Positions 34,565 to 48,159 are shown, counted from the first letter of the stretch. The stretch: 64,000 nt of DNA from Luidia sarsii (GCA_949987565.1 OX465112.1:16908964-16972963), one strand, 5' to 3'. Notes: generated by a model not told the origin, from the sequence alone. Translations and numbers: made by a program.

Positions 34565-36440
34565 ATTGCACCCAACGACGTAATTCATAGACATGACCAT
34601 GGGTGGTGTAACTACTGCTCTGCTCGCTTTGAGATTTCCAGACGACACATAAATCTGAATTGTTTTCATCGCTGTGCATGTGCGTGAATATTATAGACAC
34701 CAAGAAGTGTTTGATGGGTATCTCATGAGATGACTAGCTGGGCCAGTTAAATTCTGTCAATGTGATAGGCAGATATTTAAAGCCGATGCTTTGAACAGTT
34801 GGGTTAGGGTGCACTCGTCAAAAGGAAATTGTCCTTCAAAGTTTGAAAATTGCGACCTGAAACGTTGATTTTTTTCTTCATAAAAACAGAACATGGTGTA
34901 GTCAACCCCCCGTGTTGTTGTAAATCTTATATTCAATAACAGAATATAATGAATACCACAAATGAAGCCTTAACTAAGTGAAAGCCTAATGCGACTCATG
35001 CGTCTCGCGGGGATTAAAAAAAAGCCCTCCAACTGTATATGGTGTTACTCTACCATATCCGTATCCGTCTCACAATCTTTTCAGCAATTAGCTGATATCG
35101 TAACTAATTTGCCAAATCGTTTTCTTCATCAACCCCCCCATTGCTTATCTAATCGGATATATCATCTTTCCCAACAAGGCTGAGTGAGTAGGTAGGTAGG
35201 AAGGTTTCCCTTTCATCGCTCCAGTTTGCCTTTGCCAACTCATTGACCGCATAAACGTTCCCCGTTGTACCTTCCATCCCCGATGACTTGGGGGCGTATT
35301 TTGAGCGCCGAAAAAACAACACCACACAGTACACATATCAATCTACCGGCCTGGATAAGCTGGCGCGAGTGCTGGATAAAAGCGGTCGGGGGACGATACC
35401 GAAACGGTCTAGTGTATAGTCGCAGCCTGGTGACCCACATCTGTCCAAACCAACACGGCACACGCCCGAGATGGAGAGGGAGAGAGGGATAGGAGGGCGG
35501 GCGAGGGAGGAAGGGACAAACCAAAATAAAACAAAATTGGAAGACAACATCCCCGGGCGAGTTTTGATTATACCGCTTAAAGAGGCGTCCCTGGACCGCG
35601 CTTGGCGGCGGCAGGCCAGGCGACGCTGACGACGGCGGTGGACGGCCGGGGCAAAGCGAGGTTGCCGAAGTCCAAACAACGGGATGGAGAAAAGGGATAG
35701 GGTTAGCAGGATCGGGTGGGGTACGGAGGGGGCGAGGGTAGAGCCGGAAAGGAGGGATTTGGAGCGGTACCGGTAGTCACTTAAATACCGTGGGGTCGGT
35801 GGTGTGGGTGTGTGTGAGGAGGCGGGGGTCTCGCTGGGGGAATAAGCGCCGGTGCGTGATGGGACGGTCCAATCAATTAGCAACACACACACACCAGCAA
35901 AATACCGGAGGGTCCGTTGACTCCGACGAGGAAAAGGATGAGAGGAAATCTGCCGCCCAAGAATGGTGCGGCGGGTTGGCGGTGCGGGGGTTGGTGACGG
36001 GAATGAGAGAGGAGGGATGGAGGGAGGGATCGGTACACCAGCGCTCCCACGGGGGGTACGGCAGGGAAAGCGATATCTCCTCGCCTTCCCGTCATCATCC
36101 AACCCGATTAGGTGGTGAGAACAAACGCCACCGCGTCCGTGCGATGCATCCGCGTGACGCGTGTGGTCGCCTTGCCTAACACCTGGCGGTATTTAATTTG
36201 GCTCCTGAATTTTTCCACAGTCCCGCGTTCCGATGTCCGAGTGTGCGGGCGAGCCGTGGGGAAGAGCGTGATTGACGAGGGGCACGACAGCCGGGCAAAC
36301 TAGGTCAGATGTGGCGTGGGGACAGAAGGCGTGCCCGCTATTCTGTAAAATCGATTAATTTACAGGAAATGACCCCCACCCCCCTCGAGCGGCTCGCGGG
36401 ATAGGAAGTGTTCGATCGCCGGTGAAAAGCTCATATTGTT
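34565..36440. other. Unrecognised DNA with a CpG-dense region
   Basis: 35340-36330 is CpG-rich, with G-rich runs and a CCAAT motif at about 35868 (GGTCCAATCAATTAG), compatible with a promoter. No first exon or coding frame could be assigned. At 34855 a CCTGAAACGTTGATT motif resembles the CGAAACGT family. Confidence 0.4.
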
Positions 36441-36444
36441 TCCA

Positions 36445-37460
36445 TGGAAGTTGTCAGGAAACAAACAGGCGGGCGAACGGATAGATGGACAACCTGATTG
36501 ACAGGCAGAGAGTCCGCCAAACAGACAAGCAAACAAATGGACTGACAAACGGGCAGGCAGACAGGGCACGCAGACAGACGCCGGACAGTCAGACCATGGT
36601 TAGACAGACAAGCAGATAAACAGACAAACAGGCAGATAGATGAGAGGGCGGACAGTCAAACCATGGAGCTCCATGGTCAAATTCACACGCAGAAAGACAG
36701 GTATAGACAGGCAAGCAGTTAGGTAGACAGGCAAGCAGGTAGGTAGCCAGGCAGACAGGCAGGGAGACAGGTAGACATGCAAGCAGGTAGGTAGCCAGGC
36801 AGACAGGTAGGTAGCCAGGCAAACAGGCAGGTAGACAGGTAGACAGGTAAGCAGTTAGGTAGCCAGGCAGACAGGCAGGGAGACATGTAGACAGGCAAGC
36901 AGGTAGGTCGACAGGTAGACAGGCAAGCAGGCAGGCAGGGGGGCAGGTAGACAGGCAGTAGGTATGTAGCCAGGAAAACAGGCAGGGAGACATGTAGACA
37001 GGCAAGCAGGTAGGTAGCCAGGTAGACAGGTAGACAGGCAAGCAGGTAGGTAGACAGGCAAGGAGACATGTAGACAGACAAGCAGGTAGGCAGACAGGTA
37101 GACAAGCAAGCAGGTGGGTAGACAGGTAGACAGGCAAGCAGGTGGGTAGACAGGTAGACAGGCAAGCAGGTGGGTAGACAGGTAAGCAGGTAGGTACAAG
37201 GTAGACAGGTAAGCAGGTAGGCATGCAGACATGTAACCAGCCAGCCAGCCAGACAAGCAGGCATACGAGCAGACAGACATCCAGACGACAAACAGACAGC
37301 TAGCCAGCCTCACAGACGAGCAGACAATCAGACTGGCAGCACGACAGACATGCAATTATATGCAATCATATAGATGGATAGACAGAAAGACAGACAGTCT
37401 GGCCTGCAGGCAAACAGACAGGGAGATAGACGGACAGACACTGAGACATACTGGCATTCA
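36445..37460. repeat. Tetranucleotide-derived CAGA/CAGG/TAGG array
   Basis: Degenerate array of GACA, GGCA and GGTA tetramers, densest at 36700-37230, e.g. GGTAGACAGGCAAGCAGG. On the minus strand it spells Cys-Leu-Pro repeats in all frames. This is a result of the tetramer and gives no support for a protein. Confidence 0.95.
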
Positions 37461-40400
37461 AATGCACAGACACACACATTACCGGGAACACAAAATTTCC
37501 CCTTGCGCGACAAGGCTGATAAGCGTCCAGCTATACAAACAATTTAATTAAATCAGCTTTCTCCGACACAAAGTTAAGTATCGCATTTCGAGGAGCTGGT
37601 ATAGCGAGGCACACACACGCAGACCCTTTGAGAGACGATAGAAATGATATCAAACCATCGTGGAGAACACTGAAACAACCGCGTACAGTATGCGATCCCG
37701 TCCACGCCAACAGAACATTCTCATTCTCCACTTTCACGCCACAGACAATCGGGCCCACCTCCCTATACCGCGCGCGTGTGGCCGACAGAATTACCATTCG
37801 GTTCTTCTTGTCCTTGGTGAGATTTTAATCAAAAGTGTTTGCACTTACCGCGGTGCGCTATTAATATGGGCTCTATTGTATAGGTGTCATGCGAAATTGG
37901 TTTTCTGGGAAGACAACATGAATTATCATTACAAACGTCTAAATTTAAAAGAAATTAAGCAAACTCAAATATTATTCTGTGTCTCTGTTTTCATTTGTGC
38001 ACGTTTGGATGACACATTTGCTCTGTTGCAGTTCAAATTCAATTGATAAAACTTTACTTGAGGATTTCAAAAGAAAAAGAAAAGAAATTATCTCACGTTC
38101 AGGTTGGTAGCTACACAAAATATTATAGAAATTTAGGCTATCGATAAAAATGATTGGTATATAGGCCTATATAGGCCTGTATGAGTACAATTCTACCATG
38201 TACCATTTGTTGAACCCGCTTTAAGGAAAGAAACATAAAACCACAATGAAGGATCGAGAGTACAGTAATGACGAGAATGAGGTGGGGGGTGTCAGAATTC
38301 AAAGTCCACGTAACATTATCGCCCCGGTTTCAACTGGGTTTCCAAGTGATTCACACCGCCAGCGTACGAGAGGCACTTGAAGCGCTTGACAACGCACGGG
38401 AACAAACATGCCCCTATACGCATCAAAATGTAGTGCACAGTGCACACTATACAGCTTTCGATGGCAAGGGATGCGTAGACAGTGACACTATATCGGTCCT
38501 TTGGGGGGGACGCATCCGCGTGGAGAATGGCGCTAATCTAAATACCAAAATAATGTAGAGGGCCTGGTGGTGGGATCCTAGCAGGATATTTCCAGGAGGT
38601 AGAATGACTGCGACAAAACAAAATAGGTATAGGGGAAATACGGATGACGGATGACACAAAAAGGGACAAAATAGGAAAACTGGTGTACAAAGATAAGGGG
38701 AGATCAAAGATAGAGCAGGGAGTAGGGATGGGTTATAGAGGACGAAAATCAAAAGGAAACGATTAAAAAGTGTCAGGAGTGTACACAAAAGAAGGATAAC
38801 GAGTATTAAAATACTCCAGAGATATGACGTTCCGAAGTTCACAACAGGGTCTCCAAATTGAACCGGACCTTTGGATGAGGGAACTGCAATTTCTGTTTGG
38901 ACCACACACTAAACGACGGAAATGAATTACACCATCATCTCTTGAAAACCCCCTAACAATGCAAAGGAACAATGAAGAGGAGGTAACAGCACGGTCAGAT
39001 GATATCAATAAATGGGCGAGTGGAAGTATGGCAATTGCTTTCAACAAGGCAAAATGCAGATAGATGGAGAACTCAGCACAGCAGAGCCAGTAGGTAATGT
39101 CAGACCCACGAAGAGAGAGAGAGAGAGAGAGAGCAACCACAAAATTCAGAGAGCCTGACGTCAGGCCCTCACATTTCTTGAGATTAACACAAGCCTTGAG
39201 GCAGTTTGTAGCTAGGGTTAGCAGTTAAAGGGTCTTCAACGTGTCTTATTTCACGTACATTTACTACCGAAAACCATTTCAATGCTTTGTCGAGTTCATA
39301 ATTTGTCTCTGAACCTGGGCGAAGGTCAGAGACCGTAAAAAGGTCTTAATACACAAAATTCTTCCCATCTTACCAAGTTTATCCCTATGTAATTGGATGA
39401 TTTATGAAAAATAAACACATTTACCGCTAAAAATGTAATGCTTATGTAATAGTTTGGCGAGTGTAGAACGTTTATCACAGAATGACCTCCTCCACGTTCG
39501 AGCTCACTTGACTTTTGTTTTTGGAAGACGAGTTAGTGATTACCACCGCCGCGGTACAGTGCGTAGTTTAGTTTACGTTTCCCTGCAGGTGTTTACGTTC
39601 ACGCTGTCGTAAATTTCCCAGCGCCTCAGCAATAGCGAAATGTAGAGAACCACTGCACTACGCCAAGTCTGAGAGTCATGGGGCCGGGCCACGTGGCCGG
39701 GTGATTTATGCCTCTCATCTAGGGATTAATTTGAAGCATTTCCCATAGGATTACACATGCGGTATTCGGTCATTTGAGTGGCCTTTCCTTGGAAGATTGG
39801 ACATAAACTGACTCTTGGTGGCGCTATTGATATGCTATTTATTTAGAGCACTTATTTATATTACCGGCATGCCCTTAAACTGATATTACGCATGCATTCC
39901 TTACATGTACTTTAAAGTTGGTCACACTTCCAAAGATATCCCATGCGGTTGTACAAATGTATATGCAAATGACACGCGATTGATACAAGAATATCAAGCA
40001 ATAAAATATGAAACATGCAGGCAATTGTATCTCAGTTTAAATGTACATAATACTTTATTTTAAAGTGTGGAGAGCCGGACACGCCTAAAAAATATTTCTG
40101 GAGAAAGAACCGAAAAAATCACTCCAAAGGAAAATTAAAATTAGAAAATCTATACAACGTCCTCCTTGCAATGAAATAGGCGGGTCTGTTCTTCAATCAA
40201 GAATTGAAAACCATTTTTGTACACCCCCCCGTAACGATGATATGATCATGGACCAAATGAGGGCAAGCGCAAGCACAGGCAAATAAAGAGAATACATGCA
40301 TTACCATACTTTTTTTCAAAATGAGGCATTAGGCCTAATGTTCTTATCTTCAGTCTGAATCTTCTGTGCAAATTCCGAGGCCTATTAAAGTGAAAAAAAT

Positions 40401-40590
40401 CATGTCACATCTGCAGATACTTGTGCGAGGAATGCTTGGCTCCAATCGTAATAGCGACTGGAGACAGAACATGGATCAAAAGCCGTGCGTTATTACTGTC
40501 ATTCACAATCTAATGAGTGACATTCGGACGACTCTCTATGGACCGTACGTACTCGTGACTAGCACTTGTGTCTGTGACTCGCAGATTTGG
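37461..40590. other. Unrecognised DNA
   Basis: Short repeat traces only: a GGATCCTAGCAGGATATTTCC motif near 38573, (GA)n at 39111-39132, and GAGCCTGACGTCAGGCCCTC at 39150. No gene was recognised. Confidence 0.4.
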
Positions 40591-40591
40591 C

Positions 40592-41105
40592 CTGGGAAAG
40601 GGGAAGGGGAGTGGGAGTGGGAAGGGGAGTGGGAAGGGGAGTGGGAGTGGGAGTGGGAAGGGGAAGGGGAGTGGGAGTGGGAAGGGGAGTGGGAGTGGGA
40701 AGGGGAGTGGGAAGGGGAGTGGGAGTGGGAAGGGGAGTGGGAAGGGGGAGTGGGAAGGGGGAGTGGGAAGGGGAAGGGGAGTGGGAAGGGGAGTGGGAAG
40801 GGGAGTGGGAAGGGGAGTGGGAAGGGGAAGGAGAAGGGAAGGGGAAGGGGAAAGGGAAGGGGAACGGGAAGGGAAAGGGAAGGGGGAGGGGGAGGGGGAG
40901 AAGGGGAGGGGAGGGGATGGGGAGAAGGGGAATGGGAAGGGGAAGGGGAAGGGGAAGGGGAAGGGGGAGGGGAAGGGGAAGGGGAAGGGGAAGGGGAAGG
41001 GGAAGGGCAAGGGGATGGGCAAGGGGAAGGGCAAGGGGAAGGGCAAGGGGAAGGGGAAGGGGAAGGGGAAGGGAAAGGGGAAGGGGAAGGGGAAGGGAGG
41101 GGGAC
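40592..41105. repeat. Polypurine (GGGAAG/GGGAGT)n tract
   Basis: About 510 bp of G- and A-rich sequence built from GGGAAG and GGAGTGGGAGTGGGAAG. All reading frames are low-complexity artefacts. Confidence 0.97.
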
Positions 41106-41707
41106 AGGGGGAAACAGCACCTTAATTCGTTACAGGGACTTCGTCACTCCAAAGTATCTCCAACCACTTTCCACCGTGCCACTTAACACACACGGAGGGG
41201 GGGGGGGTTGATTAACATGTAGTTTTAAAAACTTGCTTAACATTCTGCAACAATAAATGCCTGTGAAATAACATCATGTGCGCAAGCCAGTCAAATCACA
41301 ACCGGTCGTCTGTGTGGCTTTGGTTACTCTTTTGTGGCTTTTGGTATTGTTTTGTGGTAGGCTGAAAAGAGTCTCTGTAGAAAACGTGGACAATAGTATG
41401 CCCGGATTCGGAGGACCCGGTGCACAGCAACATCAAATAGTTAAAGAGTTGGCACTCAGCTCAGGAGTCAAGATCCAAATATAGGCAAATGGAAAGGGTG
41501 GAACTGGACGTGAATCGAAAGCAGTAGAAGACAATAAACCATTGTACACTACAATGGCGCTCTCCACGAAAACAATATCCAAGTTGTCGTCATTATGTCA
41601 AGTGGTGAGAGTGCGAGGCACCCCGTCAGTGTGTCTCTTCATAACGAGAGAAAGCCGTCTTTGCTAGATGACATAGCCATGAGGGAGGGAGAGAGGCAGG
41701 GCATTGA
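41106..41707. other. Unrecognised DNA
   Basis: Short unique stretch between the polypurine tract and the candidate exon. A + strand frame at 41281-41484 with a hydrophobic run lacks an ATG and is not called. Confidence 0.4.
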
Positions 41708-42116
41708 TCAATCATGATATTCTGGTCTGGGGTGCCTGTAGCCGTGAAAGCTAGCCCACGCCGAGCGGTCTGCGGGTCCACGACCAAACTGGGCCAGATC
41801 GACTTCCCGGTGTCCTCCGCCCCTTGACCTTGATCCCGGAGCTGACCTTGGTCCCGGGGCTTGGTCGCGTCGCACGGGCTGGTCACGGTGGCCGTGGCCG
41901 TGACCGCCTCGGGGTCCTCCCCCTGGCGGCCTGGCTGAGCGCCACCGCTCGCTCGGCCTGGCCCGATTGTCCTGCGGGACGTGGCTGCTGTGCGTCCCCC
42001 CGGAATCCCGCTGGCTGTGCGGAGGCTCGTCATGCATTGCGACTCCCCTTTGCTTCCTGCGCCTCCACTGCCGTCTAGACAACTTCTCTTCAAATTTCTC
42101 GCAGTTGCTGCTGCTA
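41708..42116 (-). CDS. Candidate terminal coding exon, Arg-rich; possibly DUSP11 C-terminus
   Basis: On the minus strand an acceptor CGATCATTACAG (AG at 42118-42117) opens a 409-nt exon. It has one leading base, 135 codons and TGA at 41710-41708. It begins SSSNCEKFEEKLSRRQWRRR and continues Arg/Gly/His/Pro-rich to a terminal HPRPEYHD. The DNA is CpG-rich and the frame is clean, but I recognise no domain. It lies on the DUSP11 strand, and vertebrate DUSP11 also has a basic, disordered C-terminal tail. The phase of the missing preceding exon cannot be checked. It could instead be another gene or a chance frame in CpG-rich DNA. Confidence 0.35.
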
Positions 42117-43409
42117 CTGTAATGATCGGGAACGACAAGGCAGCTGGCCTGGGCGCTCCCCGAGGCATGACTCTCCCGCCCCAGTACGTCCCACCGCTGG
42201 GGCAGCTCACTGGGCCTTTCGGTCGGGGATGCCCGACTCTCACCAAGGGCATGCCTGGCGTCGCTGGAACAGAGAGAAAGGGATGGACGCTGTCACTTAT
42301 TGGCATCCAATTATCCTTTCTGGCTAAAGGCAGAGAGAACCGGGATACAATGAGGTTGAGAGAAGGGGATGAGGAGTGAGGAGGAGAGGAGAAGGGGCTT
42401 CGTTGGAAGGAGAGGCTAGCCTGATGAGGCTCTTATACTTGTAGGCCTAAATGTACATACAGTACATGGGTATTCATTCAGGCAGTGTATATAGCTTGTG
42501 AAGAATCTACCAGTCCCATGACCTCAACATTCGGGATGCATGAATTGCACCTTGCTTTTTTCAACTGTGTTTACTAATAACCATACTCTGTTGTTATAGC
42601 CCTTCTCTTGGATCTTATGCCTGTTTTTATCTTGTACCTCTGATCTTTCCTTCTTCAAGCCCATCCCTAACGCTTACAATGATTTCCCTCGGATCTCGCC
42701 CACCTCGTCTACCTAAGTTGTACAAGCCTTTCTCATTTTCCCCATCCCGTGTTATCTGCAATATATCAACGCACTCTCTTTCTATCTGTTCCTGTCCTTG
42801 GTATTCTGCCTGTGAGATGGATCATGATAGGATAAAAAAAGGTCAGGCCCTTGAATTTTCCTTTCAGGTTTGTAATACAGTGTACTCAGTCTCCCCTACA
42901 TTAGCCAACTGCGAAAGCCCTGTAATGCTTCGTGTTGATATACTGGCCCATATAGAATATGCAAACACGTCCATCTCCAGCTCGTAGGAGGATTAGGCCT
43001 ACAATTTTTCCCCCAAACTGGGCTAATTTCTCAGCATCGGTCAGTGCCGGCGTGGCCCGGCCGCTGGTCACACTCGTACCGCGTCTGGCGGCAGGGGGGT
43101 AATTACTCAAAGCACCGGGGGCCCCCATCACATCCCCACACCTCCATGCATGCAGTGGCCCTTCGCACAAAATGTCCCCGATGGCTCTAATCCATTTTAT
43201 CAGGCGAAAAACAACTCGGGCTCTCTAAACCTATAGCATGGCACGAGGGGGTCCAGATTGAGGCTATGCCGCTGGGTATTATACTGCTGGGCCCAATTGA
43301 TCCTCGCGGGCCTTCATGAGCAGGGAGGAGCCGAGGATGAAGCGTCTTCGGACTATTCAACTAGGCCTACAGGTACACGGCCTCCACATCTACAAGAGGG
43401 ATGACTAAC
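42117..43409. other. Unrecognised DNA
   Basis: Possible intron if 41708-42116 is a real exon. Nothing was recognised. Confidence 0.4.
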
Positions 43410-43475
43410 GCTATACCCTTGCTTTGTTCGCCAGAAGTCTCGGTTTCAAGTACCGGTACAGTCAAATTTTCTTTG
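43410..43475 (+). mobile_element. tRNA-derived SINE-like fragment
   Basis: B-box-like GGTTTCAAGTACC at about 43442, followed by GTACAGTCAAATTTTCTTTG, the tail seen in the copies at 7550 and 53630. Confidence 0.6.
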
Positions 43476-44620
43476 CCCTCCTGCCACTTATCTTTCTGAT
43501 ACAATTTCCCTTTGATCTTCTCTATCTATCTTCTCTATCTAATCCCTTCCCTTTTCCCTGCTGTCTTTCTATGCATGGTCTATCTCTCTCTTTGGCCTTG
43601 ACCAAAGCTGTGTACCAGCTTTCTTCCTTTATTGCCCTGTTTTCTGTCATCCGAATTTCTACTGCCTCTCCCTCTTGCTGTCTGTTTTTTGTTTCATTCT
43701 GCCTTTGGGAGAAGTTCCAAAGATCGAAACGTTGGGAGCTCCATTTTGCAACATGTTTGCATTACACGGTTTTGACTGGCCATTTTTTGTTGGCTGCAAT
43801 TTTGTGTTGACTCATGGCAACAATCAAAACAGTAGGACTACACATCTAATCAGTCCTTGATGAAATACATGTGAACATTTTAATCCTATTCTGATAAATT
43901 CTTGAAAAGTGCTTCAGGGCCAGCACAATTGATATTTACATGAAGTCCCTAGATCTCCAAGCAATTGTATTGGTACTTCTTTTACTCTTAGTCTACAAAA
44001 TCTACTACACTAGCCATTGCGATTGTATGGGCCTTAAAGTATCTCATTTCAGTCAAATGCACCAAGAAAGGTCCTGCTTGGATTGAAACCGACCAAACCC
44101 TAGACCTTTTCCAGACTCCTGAAAAGTACAAAAGTGTATCCCAACACCCTCTTCAGTCAAACAAAACAATGTCAACATAGCCACGTCACCAAAGTCAAGA
44201 TTTCCTTCTCCCAACAAAGTGGGAAGCTGACAACAAACATGTTGCAAACCGAAGACTGACTGACATTGAAAAGCAAAATCTCGAAAATCTGAAAGGCGAT
44301 GAATTTCAATCGCAGGAGGATCTTTTTCATGGGCAGATTTTATCCTACCTTATTCTGTGTAGGTCAGCAATGTAGTTCTCTCTTTCAACCCTGTGGCCCC
44401 GTGCTTTAGCATATGCTTTAAAAAGACAAACAAAAAGACAAAATTGCAAAAATACACAGGACCTGGTGTTTTGATCCTAGCAGAAGGTTGCTTACAGGAA
44501 TACTGAAATAATCTATAAAAGCATAAAGTAAGACTAACTGGACCAGGATATGGATATGAACATATGCCTTCCAGCTCTTTTGAGGAGGCCTAGCTTCAAA
44601 TTTGATCACTACAATGACTA
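43476..44620. other. Repeat-fragment-rich DNA
   Basis: AGATCGAAACGTTGGGAGC at 43723, AAGGTCCTGCTTGGATTGAA at 44068 and TTTTGATCCTAGCAGAAGG at 44470 are decayed ends of the CGAAACGTC repeat family. No gene was recognised. Confidence 0.55.
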
Positions 44621-44755
44621 CATCAAAAAATATGACAGACTGCGGTTTCGATCCTACCAGGACCTTTGGGAAAGGTCCTGCTAGGATCGAAACCTCAGGC
44701 CCTCATAATTTTTGATATTAGCTTTTGGGTAATTTCAGGGAGTAAGCAGTAATCA
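44621..44755. mobile_element. Foldback element of the CGAAACGTC family
   Basis: Inverted arms 44644-44667 and 44671-44694 (24 bp, one mismatch, 3-bp loop) contain GATCCTA(C/G)CAGGACCTTT. ACTACATCAA occurs on both sides (about 44617 and 44755), a possible 10-bp target duplication. Confidence 0.7.
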
Positions 44756-46461
44756 CTACATCAATCAAAGTCATGACCCATTCATAACCCATCTTCAACA
44801 TCTTCTGGAATTCCACTCTAGTCATCTTACTGAACATGTTTTTAAACTTCTCTATCAGTAGCCATGAAATCACATCCAGATAAACAGTGTACTTTCCTAC
44901 CAGTACGTGTTCCCATAAATAAATTCAGTCTTTACTTCATACATATGAATTGAAATGGCACAGGCTCTGCTATACATGATGGCTGTTGGTGTAACCACTG
45001 CCCTACGGGTAATCCCAACAACATATCTATGAATGATGCTGATTGCTCTGTGGTATGAGCACACTTTCTAAGATGTCTGTCCCACAGAATGAAACCATTT
45101 CTCCAGTCTGTCTCTTCGGTCACAGGAACGCTCCGGCAATGTAGCCTACATCTAATCATCATTCCTGAGATAACGAGTCTCACCATTGGGCCTGTGTGTA
45201 CCAATTAGCGTTGTTTACGCATCGGGGGGTGTCGTTGGGAGTCCCTCTTAATTAGTGGTCATTTGAATGCGCCCACATGTACTCTTTTAATTGGCAATTG
45301 CCCTATATTCATTCCACTGCACATATCTGCTCAGAAGAGATTTGCATTGTGCGTGAGAAGTTGGTGATAAGTTATGCATCCAAGCCGCTGTGTCAGGTAC
45401 CTCTGGTCTAATAAACTACTGTACATGTACATGTACTATACGAAGTTCCATACATTTATTTTAATAATGTATTTGGATATGTGGGCAAAATCACACAGTT
45501 GCCATTTGACAGTCGCACATTAGACGGATAAACCATAAGACCAATGAATGTCTAATCCTCACTGCCAAACCAGGAGGGCAAATTCATACACAATCTTCTC
45601 AGCATAATCACTCGAAACTCAGTCCAACACAATCCCCCAAACCAAATTCCCGAGTGACTTTGGACTAGAGTTCAATTGCTCTTGTCTAACTGCATCAAAT
45701 ACGACTGGAGCCAAAGCCGGTGACATAATTTGATTCAGCCAAGATTTCCAGTCAAATGACGGTGCTTAAACAGCTGTGCGAATCTAGAGACCAGGAAAGT
45801 CAAAGCCAATGGATACATACAGTATACCGGTACATTATCAAACTCAATTTCACATCAAAAAGATATAACCAAAAAATGGATTGAAAATGCTAATTGCTCA
45901 GTGAAATACTTTTTCAAACAGTGTAAACTTCTTAAAACCCAGAGCAGTTAGATGAACAGAAACAAAATTTGTGGGGTTGGTTTGTCCTCCTTCAAACGTT
46001 AGCATTATTCATGAATTACCTCTTATAATGGAATATCAGGGACCAAGTGGGCTACTAAAAAAAAGGGGGGGGGGCAGGCAATGGAAAATCCATGACATTT
46101 AGCAGGCCCTTTGATTGGATTAGGGAAATCCCATTGCTGCAATAGCCGTCAAATTAGCAGCCCTTTGCGGTGAAATCTGACCTCTGTGTCCTACACCATC
46201 AAGCTATAAATACTGTACATTACATGTACACATCTAGGTGTACTACTACTGGTTACAGTGTGGTCGGTGGAAAATACACGTAGCTACAGGCAGCCCTCTG
46301 GAATTTTGCAGACAGAGCCTGTGGGCTGATGTTTACAAAACCGATGTCCTCGGGAGAAGAAAGATGTCCTATTTCACATTTTTGTTAAACATTTATTTCA
46401 GACAAATCAATGACAGACTGACTTTGGAACTTTGGAACAAATTTTTTAAAAAATGGAAAGA
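44756..46461. other. Unrecognised DNA
   Basis: AT-rich in parts, with homeobox-type TAATTAG/TTAATTA sites at 45205-45310. A G-run at 46065-46073. No gene was recognised. Confidence 0.4.
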
Positions 46462-46535
46462 AAATTTAGACTGGACTGGGACTTGAACCGGAGACCAGTG
46501 ACCTTGGTCTTACCTGCTAGAGCATCTGTAGCTGC
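46462..46535 (-). mobile_element. tRNA-derived SINE-like copy, minus strand
   Basis: Complement of B-box GGTTCAAGTCCC (46479-46490) and of CCAGTCCAGTC. The upstream A-box region reads GCTCTAGCAGG on the minus strand. Same family as 7550-7625. Confidence 0.65.
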
Positions 46536-46784
46536 CATGTCTGTGCTCTCAATCATGTATCTGGAACAGGGAACAACAGGAACAAAGACACAATCATTCT
46601 TTGTGGATCATGGGGGAGAGAAAGTCATTACACCTTTTTACAGGAAAAATTGTCAAATGGGGAAAACAATTCAAACAAGCTGGAAAAAATGTCCACAGAT
46701 GTGGATACATTTTCATTCAAATTTGAAAAACGTTTACACATTGATGCAAACAATTATTTAAACATTATACTACAGTATAAAGTA

Positions 46785-46990
46785 TGTGACCTGATACGGC
46801 ATAATGAGGATTCTCATGCAAATTTGAGTTTTTTTCCGAGATTTTCCCACCACTGCAAAGATGATATCAAAATTATTTCCATACGTTGCCGAAATCGTAA
46901 GCTACGACACGAGAAATACGACGAGCCAAAGCGCAAAAGTACTTTTGGAGTAGATGCCTCATTACGCCAATAACGCCATCTTAGGTCACA
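46785..46990. mobile_element. Diverged MITE with TGTGACC/GGTCACA ends
   Basis: Ends TATGTGACC and GGTCACA surround a core with GCATAATGAGGA near the left end, as in the MITEs at 10339 and 13246. The internal sequence is mostly different. Confidence 0.6.
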
Positions 46991-47720
46991 TTATAATGAT
47001 GTGAGAATTTTCACATCAGAAAAAATTCAACCTTAATGGGCATTTTGTTCATGGCTGAGAATCATTTTCAAAGAGGAGAGACCAATTTTCCCCCAAACCC
47101 CCAAAATGTTTTCACAGACATGGGGCAAACTACCGGTATGCAACTCAGAAAATTGTTCCTCATTTGCGCAAATGTTCCTTCAGTGCTATCTTTCCATGGC
47201 TCAGTGCTGTGTGCACTTCTTACAGTATTTTCTTTCTTGCTGTGTGTTTTCCCATACACTGTAATGTGAGAAGATGGGTTTCCCCAGGGAAACTCCTTCA
47301 CATGCCCCTTCCTCCAACCTCAACCCCTCAACGGTCAGCCAATGCTTTGTTTGTTTGACCTCAATGACCTCTGGAGGACCAAAGATGGCTGCCACGGTTT
47401 ATTCAGGAAGTGACGTTATGTTGTTCTGAGTTTTTCCTGTTCCAATATTCTCCCATCTCATCCCCTCCCCCTTTGGTAGTTGAGATGCTGTCGGGACAAC
47501 ATCAAAAATGCAAAGGGAGAAATGACTGGTTGCTGTGGACATAACCTTATTTGGGGGGAGGACTGACTGTTTACCAATGCTTGGCAAAAAAACCGCTGCT
47601 ACTTATCATAGCATTGAATAGATGTTCACGAACCCGTATGCATGAAAAATCTATACTAACCTACATGTACATGTATGTGTTAAGAAGGCTACAATATACC
47701 TGTGGAACCACCCAAAAGAG
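46991..47720. other. Unrecognised DNA
   Basis: No gene or repeat was recognised. Confidence 0.4.
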
Positions 47721-47721
47721 C

Positions 47722-47747
47722 TCTCTCTCTCACTCCCTCTCTTGCTG

Positions 47748-47793
<46 letters not shown>

Positions 47794-48121
47794 TCTCCCT
47801 CTCACTCTCTCTCTCACTCACTCTTTCTCCATCTCTCTCTCCATCTCTCTCCATCTCTCTCCATCTCTCTCCCCCTCTCTCCCTCTCTCTCTCTCACTCC
47901 CTCTCTCGCTGTCTCTCTTTTTCTCTCTCTCCCTTTCTTTCTCTCTCTCCTTCTCTTTCTCCCTCTTGCTCTCTCTCTCTCGCTCACTCTTTCTCCACCT
48001 CTCTCCCTCTCTCTCTCTATCTCTCTCCCTATCTCTCCCCCTCTCTCTCTCTCTCCCCCTTTCTCTCTCTCACTCTCTCTCTTTCTCTCTTTCTCTATCA
48101 CTCTCTCTCCCTTTCTCTCTC

Positions 48122-48159
<38 letters not shown>

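Noticed and set aside
40510..41211. Gly/Lys/Glu and Pro/Phe/Ser-rich frames
   Set aside because: Translation of the GGGAAG tract.
41278..41484. + strand frame with a hydrophobic run (VVCVALVTLLWLLVLFCG), possible signal anchor
   Set aside because: No ATG in frame after an upstream stop. The acceptor-like site inside is weak and no family was recognised.
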